DNA of 64,000 nucleotides from Chrysiogenes arsenatis DSM 11915. GTDB taxonomy: Bacteria > Chrysiogenota > Chrysiogenetes > Chrysiogenales > Chrysiogenaceae. Positions 23,361-32,517 of this stretch are shown piece by piece. The position numbers were made by a program, and so were the translations under genes. Numbering within the stretch: the first letter of the stretch is position 1; every line of letters begins with the position of its first letter. The notes beneath the pieces are model-generated. The model was not told the DNA's origin and did no database searches. It saw only the letters and a list, made by a program, of their open reading frames with translations. The DNA lies in assembly GCF_000469585.1 (NCBI RefSeq), contig NZ_KI273144.1:46753-110752 (forward strand). Direction: 5' to 3'.

Positions 23361-24353
23361 TCAGCCGCCGATACGGGTCATATTGCGCGAACTGCTGTAT
23401 TTATCATCGATTTCTGATGCCTTCCGTGCTACCGACTGGCAAAGATAGTCGGCAATCTCACGATCGCCATACTTCCCGCGCAGCCATGGGAGAAGATCGT
23501 ATTCTTCGCGCGAAAAGAGACAGGTTTTAATCTTCCCGTCTGAGGTTATCCGTAACCGGTTACAGTCATTGCAGAAATGTTGCGTCATGGGAGAGATAAA
23601 GCCAAATTTCCCTTTGCCTCCGACTACGCGATACATGCGCGCTGGCGCACCGGGGTCGTCAGGTGTCAACGCTTCCACGATATAACGCTCTTTGACCCGC
23701 CCAAGCATTTCCGCAACACTGACGAGTTTTTCATCACGATACCCTTGACCAACGCCAATGGGCATATATTCGATGAAGCGAACTTCGATATCGTCCTGCT
23801 CGGCGCTCATCTGTACAAAGTCGCAGATTTCATCATCATTGACACCGCGAACGATGACGGCGTTCATTTTAATCGGCGTTAACCCTACGCTGCGAGCCGC
23901 AGCCAACCCTTTTATGACCGCATCGTAATAATCACGTCCAGTAATCGTATGAAAGCGATCCGGCCGCAAGGAATCAAGACTCAGGTTAATTCGATGCAGC
24001 CCGGCTTCACGCAACAGCGGAGCAAACTTATGCAGCAAAACCCCATTCGTTGTCATCGCAATATCGCGAAAACCAATTTTACCAATTTCGCGCACCATGC
24101 GGCCTATGCCGCGCCGTGCCAATGGTTCGCCACCTGTCAAGCGGACTTTATTCACCCCGCATAAATGAGCAATTTGCAACAAACGGATAATTTCTTCGGT
24201 ACGAAGTAACTCCTCTTGCGTGCTTTGGCAAATCCCCTCTTCAGGAACACAATAAAAACAACGTAAATTACAACGATCAGTAACACTTAATCGTAAATAG
24301 GTAACGGGATTCCCCGAAGCATCGCAGAGTTTTGGAAAAGACATAGTAGGCAT
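23361..24353 (-). CDS. moaA: GTP 3',8-cyclase (MoaA), radical SAM
   Basis: Radical-SAM enzyme starting Moco synthesis from GTP. The SAM-cluster motif is CNLRCFYC (CxxxCxxC) near residue 28. The second C-terminal cluster is supplied by CNDCNRLRIT and a later Cys in KIKTCLF. The conserved C-terminal Gly-Gly (TRIGG) is present. 330 residues, standard. ATG at 24353 or ATG three codons later are both possible. A 15-base gap to rodZ suggests co-transcription. Confidence 0.97.
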   Translation of the reverse strand: MPTMSFPKLCDASGNPVTYLRLSVTDRCNLRCFYCVPEEGICQSTQEELLRTEEIIRLLQIAHLCGVNKVRLTGGEPLARRGIGRMVREIGKIGFRDIAMTTNGVLLHKFAPLLREAGLHRINLSLDSLRPDRFHTITGRDYYDAVIKGLAAARSVGLTPIKMNAVIVRGVNDDEICDFVQMSAEQDDIEVRFIEYMPIGVGQGYRDEKLVSVAEMLGRVKERYIVEALTPDDPGAPARMYRVVGGKGKFGFISPMTQHFCNDCNRLRITSDGKIKTCLFSREEYDLLPWLRGKYGDREIADYLCQSVARKASEIDDKYSSSRNMTRIGG

Positions 24354-24368
24354 CTCGTTTCAATAAGC

Positions 24369-25451
24369 TTACTCAGGAACCCCAAGGGCACTGAGAATCA
24401 CAAGGTACTCGGCACGTGTCAGAAACTCAAGCGAACGGTCATTGCGTACAATGAATCGCCTCACCTCACCGCGCGTCCCGACAGGTTCTTGGCGCTGCCC
24501 ATCAATGGAAACTTCGACCAGAGCAGCGTTACCAAGCGAAACAATAACTTCATGTCCGGACAGAATTTCAAGCGTTCCCCCTTGATTTAGGGTTGTCGTC
24601 CGAACAGTTTTCCCTTTATCGCCGACCATCTTCACCCAAACGAGCCCTTTGCCACGGAGCACGACACGAATCGCATCTGAAACCGCATGAATCTCATGTC
24701 GGGTAGGTTCTTCTGCCATCGGTTGTGGCTCTACTGCGGAAGCTACTGGTGGTGCGAGTGGCGCAGAAGGGATCGTACTCTCCTGCCGTGAATCGGCCAC
24801 CGCCGGCTCGCTGGCAACGCTTGGGAGAACTGGCGCAGTCTCGCGCGTTTCAGAAAGAGGTGTCGCCATTGACACAGCCGCTGCAGCATCTGGCGAATCG
24901 GTCGATTCAACCGGAAACAGTGGCACTTCTTCGCTATCATCAGCAACCACGTCAAGTACAACCGAGTTCCGGCGCACCTCTTCTATAATATTCAACCCTG
25001 CCGATGTTTGTTGTGGACGCGGGTCTGACGCATAGAGATACACGGCAACGACAAGGAGCGCCACCACGATAACGCCGAAGATATACGGTGAAAGCGATAT
25101 GTTACGTCCCATAACTTCGCGCGTTTCGGCGGAAGGCTGCGGTTCTTTATTGGCTGCCGCACGTTGCTGCGTATACATCTCGACAACATCATTGCTGAGA
25201 ATAAAATATAACTGCTTTGCCTGATTATAATCGCCATTCAACTCCATACACAGCGAGCGCAAAAAACCCAGCGAAAAGGATTTCGGAGGAAGTCCACTGA
25301 GATTATTCTGCTCAAACGACTCAAGCTGAGCTAAAGTTATTTTTGTCCGCTCAGACAAATCGGCAAGGCTCATCCCTTTTTTTTCGCGAAGCTCCGAAAG
25401 ATAGCGGCCAAGGGTCAGGGTCTGCTCAGTGGTTGCGTGTGTCTTATCCAT
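24369..25451 (-). CDS. rodZ: RodZ-like cell-shape/helix-turn-helix membrane protein
   Basis: Cytoskeletal adaptor linking MreB to the envelope. The N-terminal Cro/C1-type HTH (about 10-75) contains REKKGMSLADLSERTKI and LPPKSFSLGFLRSL, the latter typical of RodZ. One membrane segment lies near 125-145 (IFGVIVVALLVVAVYLYA). A Pro/Ala/Ser-rich linker is followed by a C-terminal DUF4115-like beta domain (LVWVKMVGDKGKTVRTTTLN). 360 residues. The gene overlaps coaX by 8 bases. No mre genes are in the window. Confidence 0.85.
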   Translation of the reverse strand: MDKTHATTEQTLTLGRYLSELREKKGMSLADLSERTKITLAQLESFEQNNLSGLPPKSFSLGFLRSLCMELNGDYNQAKQLYFILSNDVVEMYTQQRAAANKEPQPSAETREVMGRNISLSPYIFGVIVVALLVVAVYLYASDPRPQQTSAGLNIIEEVRRNSVVLDVVADDSEEVPLFPVESTDSPDAAAAVSMATPLSETRETAPVLPSVASEPAVADSRQESTIPSAPLAPPVASAVEPQPMAEEPTRHEIHAVSDAIRVVLRGKGLVWVKMVGDKGKTVRTTTLNQGGTLEILSGHEVIVSLGNAALVEVSIDGQRQEPVGTRGEVRRFIVRNDRSLEFLTRAEYLVILSALGVPE

Positions 25452-26220
25452 GGCGGTTCCTTTCGTACAATATTTTTAGCCCTTGCAAGGTAAGATCATG
25501 TAAGTATTCATGAAACAGGCCCTCTTCTTGGTGAAATAATGAACCAAGGCCACCTGTTGCAACAACGAGTGGCGTCAGCTCCATTTCCTTCGCAATACGA
25601 CGCACAATCCCTTCGATCAAGCCGACATATCCGAAATATATCCCTGACTGAATGGAGCTTACCGTGTTTTTCCCGATAACTCGTGCTGGTTTGACTATTT
25701 CAACAGGGGGCAATTTATCGGTACGATTCACCAGCGCATCAAGCGAGATACCAATACCCGGCACGATACATCCACCTAAATAACACCCATCGGCAGAAAC
25801 GACATCGAAGGTTGTTGCCGTGCCGAAATCAACCACAATCAGCGCTTGGCGGTGGCGTTCATACGCCGCCACAGCATTGACAATCCGGTCAGCACCAACC
25901 TCTTTCGGGTTTTCCATACGGATAGGCATACCGGTGCGAATGCCAGCAGAAACAATAACTGGCTCAGTCGTAAAGAGGAGTTGTGAAAGCTTGCGAAATA
26001 CGCGAGTGAGCGGGGTCACCACACTCGAAATAACCACACCACTCACCGTGTCGGGACAAAGTCCCTCATGTTCAAGGAGAGAGGTGATCAGTGCCATATA
26101 CTCATCCGTCGTTCTTTGTGTGTTCGATTGAAGGCGCCACTTGACCCGCAGATCCGAAGAGCCCGCGTGAAACACGCCAAGCACTACGTTTGTGTTGCCA
26201 ATATCAATAGCTACGAGCAA
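25444..26220 (-). CDS. coaX: Type III pantothenate kinase
   Basis: Phosphorylates pantothenate, the first step of CoA synthesis. It belongs to the ASKHA-fold CoaX type, which is not feedback-inhibited by CoA. Seen: phosphate-1 motif DIGNTNVVLGV at the N-terminus, VGADRIVNAVAAYER, and the phosphate-2 motif VVDFGTATTFDVV. 258 residues, normal. It overlaps birA by 10 bases and rodZ by 8, so it is translationally coupled at both ends. BirA followed by CoaX is a widespread pairing. Confidence 0.96.
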   Translation of the reverse strand: MLVAIDIGNTNVVLGVFHAGSSDLRVKWRLQSNTQRTTDEYMALITSLLEHEGLCPDTVSGVVISSVVTPLTRVFRKLSQLLFTTEPVIVSAGIRTGMPIRMENPKEVGADRIVNAVAAYERHRQALIVVDFGTATTFDVVSADGCYLGGCIVPGIGISLDALVNRTDKLPPVEIVKPARVIGKNTVSSIQSGIYFGYVGLIEGIVRRIAKEMELTPLVVATGGLGSLFHQEEGLFHEYLHDLTLQGLKILYERNRHG

Positions 26221-27026
26221 ACCTCTACCACCTCTCCGGAGTTGAGTATCCCTATTGAGCCGTCGTTGTAGCGCACCACAAGCGAGCCATCAACATCAAG
26301 ATCAACCGGAACACAAAGGGTGCCAGTTGTTTTGTACCAGTATGGCTTACCAAACATCCGACACCGCTGTTTCCATGCGTCTCTCACTGCCCCCTTCTGG
26401 CCTGCCAGAAAGGCATTATAGCGAGCCTGAAAAGCATAGATGATTTCCTTGATTACTGCAACTTTTCTATACCTGACGCCGCCAGAGATACAGAACAAGC
26501 TGGTCGCAAGAGCAGAGATCTCCCCTTCGAATGACGACTGGTTCACATTGACGCCAACACCAATGACAAGCGCACGTAATTGCGCGACATCGGCCTTCAT
26601 TTCGGTAAGGATACCACACAGTTTTTTCCCGTCGGCATCAACGACATCATTTGGCCATTTCAAATAAACCTGACATCCCAATGCCTCAAGCCCTTCCGCA
26701 ACGGCTACAGCAGTTAACAGTGGCAAAAGAAGGGTCTCCATCGGTGCCAGAGGCGGATGAAGTAGGAGCGAAAAATACACACCATCACCATCGCCCTGCC
26801 ACACTCGCCCCATCCGACCCCGACCAGCATACTGCCGCCCAGCAACAATCAGAGAACGATCGGGGAGGTCGTCACTTTGATCATACGCATAGCGATTCGT
26901 GGAATCTATTTCCGGAAAAAAAATGAGCTGCGAGAAACTCGAAGCACTCACCGCCGCGCAAAGTTCCTGTGGATCAACTCGCTCATAATCGTTACTCATT
27001 GAAACCTTCCTGAAAAAGAATATCAA
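26211..27026 (-). CDS. birA: Biotin--[acetyl-CoA-carboxylase] ligase
   Basis: Attaches biotin to AccB, which is encoded in this window at about 52.5 kb. Catalytic segments are STNRYAYD, the biotinyl-AMP loop GRGRMGRVW, and LKWPNDVVDADGKKLCGIL. No N-terminal HTH is present, so this is a monofunctional class I enzyme without repressor activity. 271 residues. The initial MIFFFRKVSMSND may be overlong; ATG at the tenth codon is an alternative start. First gene of the minus-strand Moco/CoA operon. Confidence 0.95.
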   Translation of the reverse strand: MIFFFRKVSMSNDYERVDPQELCAAVSASSFSQLIFFPEIDSTNRYAYDQSDDLPDRSLIVAGRQYAGRGRMGRVWQGDGDGVYFSLLLHPPLAPMETLLLPLLTAVAVAEGLEALGCQVYLKWPNDVVDADGKKLCGILTEMKADVAQLRALVIGVGVNVNQSSFEGEISALATSLFCISGGVRYRKVAVIKEIIYAFQARYNAFLAGQKGAVRDAWKQRCRMFGKPYWYKTTGTLCVPVDLDVDGSLVVRYNDGSIGILNSGEVVEVCS

Positions 27027-27111
27027 TATATTTCCCTATAATGCCGATACGTATAACAGCGGATAGGCGCTCTCGGCTCCTAGTGTAAAGCGACTCGACA
27101 GGAGGTGCAAC

Positions 27112-27276
27112 ATGCGAATGCCAGACAAAAACAGACAACTTCTCTCTTTATTTTTTATGTTGGCATTTTTCTTTGCCGTGGTGCTCCTGTTGAATCAATA
27201 CGTAAAAACAGTTGATAAGCCCTACGGCTTCGTAACCACGTTCTTTGGTGACGGGAAAAATCCGCCTGAGCCATAA
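27112..27276 (+). CDS. Small membrane protein (54 aa)
   Basis: ATG at 27112 follows a strong GGAGGTGCAAC site. The product is MRMPDKNRQLLSLFFMLAFF followed by a hydrophobic stretch (to about residue 27) and a short polar tail ending GKNPPEP. It is one N-terminal membrane helix with a basic start and no lipobox. An intrinsic terminator starts 27 bases after the stop. A TATAAT lies upstream at 27037-27042, without a clear -35. No family recognised. RBS, hydrophobic pattern and terminator together support a real gene. Confidence 0.65.
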   Translation: MRMPDKNRQLLSLFFMLAFFFAVVLLLNQYVKTVDKPYGFVTTFFGDGKNPPEP

Positions 27277-27302
27277 CGTGTCGCACAAAAAATGCCTTTA
27301 CC

Positions 27303-27347
27303 ATTGCCATGCGCACACTTCGCACCGTGCCGCATGGCAATTTTGTT
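27303..27347 (+). terminator. Intrinsic terminator after the 54-aa protein gene
   Basis: ATTGCCATGCG and CGCATGGCAAT form an 11-bp stem around a 17-base loop, followed by TTTGTT. It ends the small-gene transcript and directly abuts the promoter-like sequence of the next gene. Confidence 0.8.
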
Positions 27348-27375
27348 GATAACTCGCAATAAAATCGTTTATATC
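27346..27375 (+). promoter_or_regulatory. Possible promoter of the LytTR response regulator
   Basis: TTGATA at 27346-27351 and TATATC at 27370-27375 with an 18-base spacer. The -35 overlaps the tail of the preceding terminator. Moderate match only. Confidence 0.45.
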
Positions 27376-27415
27376 TACCCTTCTATTCGAATGCTAAAGC
27401 AAAGAAGGAGCCCAT

Positions 27416-28168
27416 ATGCGAGTTGTACTCATTGAAGATGAAGCACTAGCACTTGAAGAGCTGCGTTATATCCTTGACCAAGTTGATGATGTTGAAATTG
27501 CCGGCTACTCGCAAAGCGGAGTAAAAGGGTTAGAATTGGTCAAGAAACTCAAACCTGACGTGGTTTTTCTGGATATAGAAATTCCCGACCTCGGTGGGTT
27601 TGAAATAGCTCTCGAAAGCATGAACCTCGCCCAACAGCCGCTCATCGTCTTCTGCACCGCATACGATGAACACGCCACGCGCGCTTTTGAAGTCAACGCC
27701 ATTGACTATGTCCTCAAGCCCTATAATGACGAGCGGATTTTTCAAACACTCGAACGCCTGAAAGAGCGGCTTGAAGAGAAAAAAGTTTATTCCGAACAAC
27801 TGCGCGGCGCCATGGGGCAAATCGCCTCACACCGTATTCGCAAAATCGTGGTTGAATCTCGCGGGCGCTTGAAAGTGATCGATCAAGAGAAAATCTACTG
27901 GATTGGGGCATCGGTCGGAAAAACCGAATTTCATACCTTCGACGAAGTGTATCACTCAAATCATACCTTGCAAAACCTTGAAAAAATGCTCGACTCCAAA
28001 CTCTTCCTACGCATTCACCGCTCCCATATTATCAACCTTAACCACGTGCGGGAACTTATTCCGTGGTTCAGCGGTTCGTTTCAGGTTGGTATGGATGATA
28101 AAGAAAAAACCAACCTAGCTGTCGGACGCGACAAAGTCAAACTTCTCAAAAGCATACTCAACTACTAA
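27416..28168 (+). CDS. LytR/AlgR-family response regulator (REC-LytTR), orphan
   Basis: A 250-residue two-domain regulator. The N-terminal receiver has the acidic pair IEDE, phospho-acceptor Asp in VVFLDIEIPD and the conserved Thr/Lys positions (FCTAYDEHA, YVLKPYN). The C-terminal LytTR DNA-binding domain (about 140-250) contains RIRKIVVESRG, IYWIGASVGK and FLRIHRSHIINLNHV. No histidine kinase lies beside it, so the partner and regulon are unknown. It has its own ribosome binding site (AAGGAG) and is bounded by terminators on both sides, so it is monocistronic. Confidence 0.93.
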   Translation: MRVVLIEDEALALEELRYILDQVDDVEIAGYSQSGVKGLELVKKLKPDVVFLDIEIPDLGGFEIALESMNLAQQPLIVFCTAYDEHATRAFEVNAIDYVLKPYNDERIFQTLERLKERLEEKKVYSEQLRGAMGQIASHRIRKIVVESRGRLKVIDQEKIYWIGASVGKTEFHTFDEVYHSNHTLQNLEKMLDSKLFLRIHRSHIINLNHVRELIPWFSGSFQVGMDDKEKTNLAVGRDKVKLLKSILNY

Positions 28169-28177
28169 TGCATGTAC

Positions 28178-28215
28178 TCCGCGAGTTACCGACCACGTCA
28201 CTCGCGGATTTTTTT
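28178..28215 (+). terminator. Intrinsic terminator of the LytTR gene
   Basis: TCCGCGAGT and ACTCGCGGA form a 9-bp stem with a 13-base loop, then seven T residues. The right arm overlaps the last codons of the convergent DUF342 gene on the other strand. Confidence 0.85.
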
Positions 28216-29076
28216 ATGTTCGATCTTGCCCGCTTCATTCAGGAAGAATTCTGAACGGTGCATGGGCTCTTTCACGATAAAAACTTCATCCTTAATACGG
28301 AACGTAACGCCAGGATGGATCGCGCCGTAGCATTGAATCTTCGGCGTTTGACTGACATCTTCCATTTTGGCTTGCAATAACTCTTGCTGCGCGTCAATCT
28401 TTTTCCGCTCTGTATTCAGTTCAATATATTTTTGATACGCTGCCATAAGTTTTGTACGCGTCTCCACAGGGAGCAGGTTAATCTTTTTTCCCAGTTGCGT
28501 CACCTTAGCGACCGGTTCGCGCAATTTTGTCAACAGTGGCGCCATCTTATTGGCTTTCATCGCATTCAAATTACGCAGCATAATAAGCTTTTGCAGGGAA
28601 AATTCCTGCAGACTAATCAGCGTTCGCGTATGCTCTTCACTACCGACATTGCCCAATTTAATCTTTTCGCAGGCATTCACGCAGCAACCATAAATTTCAC
28701 CCTGCACGGTTAGTTTGCCGTGCGCGCTCAGGTGCGAATACGGCAAAATATCTTCCTTCACATTGACTTCCCCAGCCACCAACAGGCGCGAGTGGGAGTC
28801 GATATATCCATTCACTACCAACCCCGCATCAAGCTTGACACTCCCATGCTGCTGCTCTACCACGTCGACATAATAGAGTCCCGACTTCTTTTCAAATTCG
28901 CAAATAGTTCCATCGTCGACAAACACCCGCAAATTACGCAGGTTACGATCAGCAATGGTACGCAGCAGCGCTTCGTCAACCAAGTAACCTTTGGCAAGCA
29001 AAAGCGTACGATCTTTATAAAGATTCCGCCCGACGCGAACGCCAGGACGAAGCGCGCGGATATCAATGATTCGCAT
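28198..29076 (-). CDS. DUF342/FapA-type polymer-forming protein, short form
   Basis: A 292-residue protein with repeated beta-helix-like segments (VKLDAGLVVNGYIDSHSRLL, VAGEVNVKEDILPYSHL, AHGKLTVQGEIYG) typical of the DUF342 family. A coiled-coil stretch follows at about 175-245, then a C-terminal segment (YGAIHPGVTFRIKDEVF). ATG at 29076 is chosen for AAAGGGG upstream; an ATG at 29091 would enlarge the overlap. It overlaps the longer DUF342 gene by 14 bases. FapA proteins are linked to flagellar and surface functions in some bacteria; the role here is not shown by the sequence. Confidence 0.75.
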   Translation of the reverse strand: MRIIDIRALRPGVRVGRNLYKDRTLLLAKGYLVDEALLRTIADRNLRNLRVFVDDGTICEFEKKSGLYYVDVVEQQHGSVKLDAGLVVNGYIDSHSRLLVAGEVNVKEDILPYSHLSAHGKLTVQGEIYGCCVNACEKIKLGNVGSEEHTRTLISLQEFSLQKLIMLRNLNAMKANKMAPLLTKLREPVAKVTQLGKKINLLPVETRTKLMAAYQKYIELNTERKKIDAQQELLQAKMEDVSQTPKIQCYGAIHPGVTFRIKDEVFIVKEPMHRSEFFLNEAGKIEHKKIRE

Positions 29077-30457
29077 GATCGCCCCTTTCACAGATGCTCT
29101 TTCTCTCTTTATCGTACGAGAAAGTCACCTTCTGCTTTTCATTATAGAGCTGTACTTCTTTCCCGTACAAATTGATGACAGTAAAATTATCGGCTCGCCC
29201 AAGGTTAATCCGCCCATCGCACCGGCCAGCCATCTCGGCAATCGCCGCCTTAAAGCGACTGGCAAGCTTCAAGTCGCGCAAGAACGTATGTGCCTCTTTC
29301 GCCGCATCAGCCGGAACATCGCTTGGAATACGCTGCGATTCAATGAGTTCAGTAAGTTGTACACCCGAATTACTTAAGTAGGCTTTATTGAGATCAATCC
29401 GAAAGCGGATCAACGCATATTCACTTTTAAATTGGTTGATAATATCAAGCACGGAAGGGAGATACTGCACCTCAAGCGACGAGGGATTGCTTTTGGGGGA
29501 AATAACTTCGGCTATAGCAATATCTTCATAGGCCACCGCTTTGCTGGCAGAAAATTTATTGACCCCAATGTGCGAACCAATCAGTTGGGAACGATTGACC
29601 GTCTTAATCCCGACCGATTTTCCCGCTCGCACCATGGCATTTTCCGCAAACTCGGCTTGCACATTGCGTTCCGCATTTACCTGGCCGTAGCAGCCCTTCA
29701 TGATAACAACATTCGATCCCGTAACCTTGGAGTCCGGCTCCACAAACCCTTCAATCGTCACATCGCCTTTTGCAATAACCTCGAAACCCGTTTTGACGCT
29801 CCCTTTGACGACCACTGTACCCTTATAACGGACATTGCCTGACTTGAAGTCAATATCGCCATCAATCGTGAGCACATCACTCACCGAAAGGACTTTCCCT
29901 TGCGTGACAATAACGCCCGACGCAAGCGCATGAAAAATCTGCGTCCCGCTCTCATCGGTAACGCCAATTCCTTCGCCCGCAACATACTGCGTAACCCATG
30001 CCCCATCAGCACCTATAGCCGGATTGCCAAAAACATCAAAACCGTTTTCCCCTTTTGTTGGGGGAATCAGCTTGAGGATAATATCCTCTTCTTTAACCTG
30101 TTTGACAATGTCGCGTTCGCGGAAGTCCATCTGCCCCGTTTCGGGATCGACCGTTCCCGGCTTTGTTCTCAGGTCGATAATATATTCCACCTGGGAATCC
30201 GCTCCAGGCTTTGGGGGAATACCGCGCGCTAGGTCTATTCGTGCCGGAAACGCCGTTGGAGGTTTTCCTGAAAGTTCTTTTAAGTTCCGATTCACCGGCT
30301 CTAACACATACACTTCGGAGATTTTTCCCGCTGCCACGGCATCGGCTACCAGCGAGGCACTCAGCCCTTCTGGTTTCTTGATAATCAACGTGGCACTCAC
30401 TCGATCTGCCGACACTTCGAGTGAAACCATTTTATTGATTTCGATGACCTCTGACAT
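29063..30457 (-). CDS. fapA: FapA-family protein (DUF342)
   Basis: A 464-residue DUF342 protein. The N-terminal FapA region (VSATLIIKKPEGLSASLVAD, GIPPKPGADSQVEYIID) is followed by a right-handed beta-helix with hexapeptide-like repeats (LTIDGDIDFKSGNVRYKGTV, VVKGSVKTGFEVIAKGDVTI, MKGCYGQVNAERNVQAEFAE). A C-terminal helical part follows. Upstream of and coupled to the shorter DUF342 gene. FapA has been linked to flagellar placement in Vibrio, and the homologue may do similarly in this flagellate; that is inference. Confidence 0.85.
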   Translation of the reverse strand: MSEVIEINKMVSLEVSADRVSATLIIKKPEGLSASLVADAVAAGKISEVYVLEPVNRNLKELSGKPPTAFPARIDLARGIPPKPGADSQVEYIIDLRTKPGTVDPETGQMDFRERDIVKQVKEEDIILKLIPPTKGENGFDVFGNPAIGADGAWVTQYVAGEGIGVTDESGTQIFHALASGVIVTQGKVLSVSDVLTIDGDIDFKSGNVRYKGTVVVKGSVKTGFEVIAKGDVTIEGFVEPDSKVTGSNVVIMKGCYGQVNAERNVQAEFAENAMVRAGKSVGIKTVNRSQLIGSHIGVNKFSASKAVAYEDIAIAEVISPKSNPSSLEVQYLPSVLDIINQFKSEYALIRFRIDLNKAYLSNSGVQLTELIESQRIPSDVPADAAKEAHTFLRDLKLASRFKAAIAEMAGRCDGRINLGRADNFTVINLYGKEVQLYNEKQKVTFSYDKERKSICERGDHANH

Positions 30458-30738
30458 GGCAAACTCCTGACATTAAGCTTGCAAAATGCTATTTATCCTA
30501 TTTCAGGCTTTTCGACTAACACACACCTGAACATAAGAAATAACTTACAAAATCTGCTTACGCAAAGCATCTACATCAACGCGTAACCGCTCAATAGTCA
30601 CGATGGTAGTATCATAGCGTTATTTTGTTGCGAAATAAATAGCAATCTAAAATCACTTCACCCCTTTAGCAAGCAAGCGGATTTGTGCTACTATTACCGC
30701 GTTACAAAGAGATAGTAAAAAATAAGGAGACAAAAGCC

Positions 30739-31185
30739 GTGCGCAAACGAGAGTGTGTTCAAAAATTTTCGAAGGGCTTTACGCTCATCGAGATCATGGT
30801 AGTCGTTATCATCCTTGGAGTCTTGGCAACCTTTGTGGTTCCGAAAATCCTTGATCGCCCAGATCAGGCTCGCGTCACCAAAGCACAGGCCGACATCAAA
30901 GCCATTGAAGCTGCGCTGAAACTCTATCGACTCGACAATGGATTCTACCCGACCACCGAACAAGGCCTGGTCGCATTGGTCAGGAAACCGGAGATTTCTC
31001 CGTTACCGCGCAACTGGAAAAGTGGCGGCTACCTTGACCGCCGCGAAGAACCGAAAGACCCCTGGGGAAACCCTTTTGCATATCGCTCACCAGCTGAAGA
31101 CGGACGAGACTATGAAATCACCTCCTACGGTGCCGATGGCGAACTGGGCGGAGAAGGGGTAAATGCCGACATCCGGAATGAATAA
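30739..31185 (+). CDS. gspG: Type II secretion major pseudopilin GspG
   Basis: Main subunit of the T2SS pseudopilus. The class III signal is [20 protein letters not shown], with cleavage after Gly and Glu at +5. The mature domain has the GspG hallmarks [41 protein letters not shown] and the C-terminal calcium-loop region [11 protein letters not shown]. The GTG start at 30739 with AAGGAG upstream gives a short leader; ATG at 30685 has no site. First gene of gspGHIJKLMN. The cluster lacks gspC, D, E and F, which must lie elsewhere. Confidence 0.95.
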   Translation: MRKRECVQKFSKGFTLIEIMVVVIILGVLATFVVPKILDRPDQARVTKAQADIKAIEAALKLYRLDNGFYPTTEQGLVALVRKPEISPLPRNWKSGGYLDRREEPKDPWGNPFAYRSPAEDGRDYEITSYGADGELGGEGVNADIRNE

Positions 31186-31657
31186 TCCATTCCCACGTCA
31201 TATTATGCTACGCCACCACGCCGCTTTTACTTTGGTAGAGTTGCTGGTGGCGCTCGTTATGGTGGTTATCCTCGGAGCGGCAAGCTATTATGGGTTTCGT
31301 GGCGGCAGCGATAATCTTGGATCGTTGCGCCACGAATTGCAGCAAATCCTTGCCGAAGCGCGTCAAATATCGTACCGCGATACGCAACAAATCATTATCA
31401 CACTCGAACCAAACAATAAGCGCCTCTTGTGGGACACCACTATCAAACCACTCCCGCAGTCGTTACGCTATCGCGCAAAAACACTCTTACAAAGCGACTT
31501 CCGGGAAGAAAAAATCGAAATACGGATACTCCCTGTTGGATACATTGAGCCCTTCTGGCTCGAAGCAATCAACGAAAAAGGAGAGCGGGTAGTATATACA
31601 CTTGTCCCATTAACAGCAGAGGTGTACGTTGACGAGGTGCTCAGTGAACGTCCATAA
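31163..31657 (+). CDS. gspH: Type II secretion minor pseudopilin GspH-like
   Basis: A 164-residue prepilin-like protein overlapping gspG by 23 bases, with GGAGAAGGGG before ATG 31163. The N-terminal processing region reads [20 protein letters not shown]: hydrophobic helix and Glu+5 are normal, but the residue before the cleavage site is Ala rather than the usual Gly. The rest matches the GspH/FimT layout (short helix, then a beta-rich domain). GspH is a minor subunit near the base of the pseudopilus. The order in the operon supports the name. Confidence 0.82.
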   Translation: MPTSGMNNPFPRHIMLRHHAAFTLVELLVALVMVVILGAASYYGFRGGSDNLGSLRHELQQILAEARQISYRDTQQIIITLEPNNKRLLWDTTIKPLPQSLRYRAKTLLQSDFREEKIEIRILPVGYIEPFWLEAINEKGERVVYTLVPLTAEVYVDEVLSERP

Positions 31658-31976
31658 CCAAAGCGGATTCAGCTTAATCGAGGCCATTGTCGCACTCGCC
31701 CTTGCCGGAATGGGAGCCGCAATTCTGACCTCTTACCTTTTTACCGCCGTCAACCTTGAACAGGCCTACCGCGACACCTTGCAGGCCAGTTCGATTGCCC
31801 AAGAACGCTTAGCAGCAGACCGCAACAATCAACCACTCAATGCTCCTCTCCCCGACGGATTTACCTTTGAAAAAAAAGTACTCAGCAACGCCATGCCCTT
31901 TGCCGACCTGCACAGCTACGAAGTAACCGTCCCTGGAGGGCGCAAAGTGATACTGAATGACTACCGCCAACAATAA
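31644..31976 (+). CDS. gspI: Type II secretion minor pseudopilin GspI
   Basis: A 110-residue minor pseudopilin of the tip complex. The start is GTG 31644 with GAGGTG a few bases upstream, giving the leader VNVHNQSG before FSLIEAIVALALAGMGAAIL (Gly-1, Glu+5). SSIAQERLAADRN matches the GspI helix after the membrane part. It overlaps gspH and gspJ, consistent with equimolar assembly of the I-J-K tip. Confidence 0.87.
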   Translation: MNVHNQSGFSLIEAIVALALAGMGAAILTSYLFTAVNLEQAYRDTLQASSIAQERLAADRNNQPLNAPLPDGFTFEKKVLSNAMPFADLHSYEVTVPGGRKVILNDYRQQ

Positions 31977-32517
31977 ATCATCCACCAAGAAAGGGTTCAC
32001 CCTCATTGAAGTTATGGTGGCGTCGATTGTTGGCGCCGTCGCCATCATGACACTCTGGAGCGTCGCTTCCGCTATTCAGCGCGGCTATGCTTCGCTCGAA
32101 GAAGGCGAAAATCGCTTCGACCAAATCGCTGCGCTTGACTATTTTTTTAGCCACGATATGCGTCAACTAAGCGGTCGCGCCGTCTTTGTCGGCGGCAAGC
32201 TGGAAATATCTACCGACAACTCCTTTCTGGATGTGCCACCTCCTCTCACCGTAAGTTACTACGTTGAAAAAGTGCGTGAAGAAAACTGGCTTTTTAGACG
32301 CGAACAGGGCAATCTCCTTGAAGCACCCATCGCCATTCCGCTCGCCAGTGGCATTCAAGAAGTAAAAATATTCTTTCATCGCGGCAATCGAACCTTTACT
32401 GGTTGGGGATACAATAACCTTGCTCCAGACAAAATCGAAATGGTACTGACTGACGAAAGTGATCGCGAGTATCGCCTTCAGGCATTTCCATTCCTTGGCA
32501 CCACCTATGAACGATAA
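31957..32517 (+). CDS. gspJ: Type II secretion minor pseudopilin GspJ
   Basis: A 186-residue minor pseudopilin. Leader STKKG, then FTLIEVMVASIVGAVAIMTL with Glu+5. The mature part has features of GspJ (FDQIAALDYFFSHDMRQL, then a beta-rich domain with SGIQEVKIFFHRG). It overlaps gspI by 20 bases and gspK by 11. It forms the tip complex with GspI and GspK. Confidence 0.87.
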   Translation: MTTANNKSSTKKGFTLIEVMVASIVGAVAIMTLWSVASAIQRGYASLEEGENRFDQIAALDYFFSHDMRQLSGRAVFVGGKLEISTDNSFLDVPPPLTVSYYVEKVREENWLFRREQGNLLEAPIAIPLASGIQEVKIFFHRGNRTFTGWGYNNLAPDKIEMVLTDESDREYRLQAFPFLGTTYER

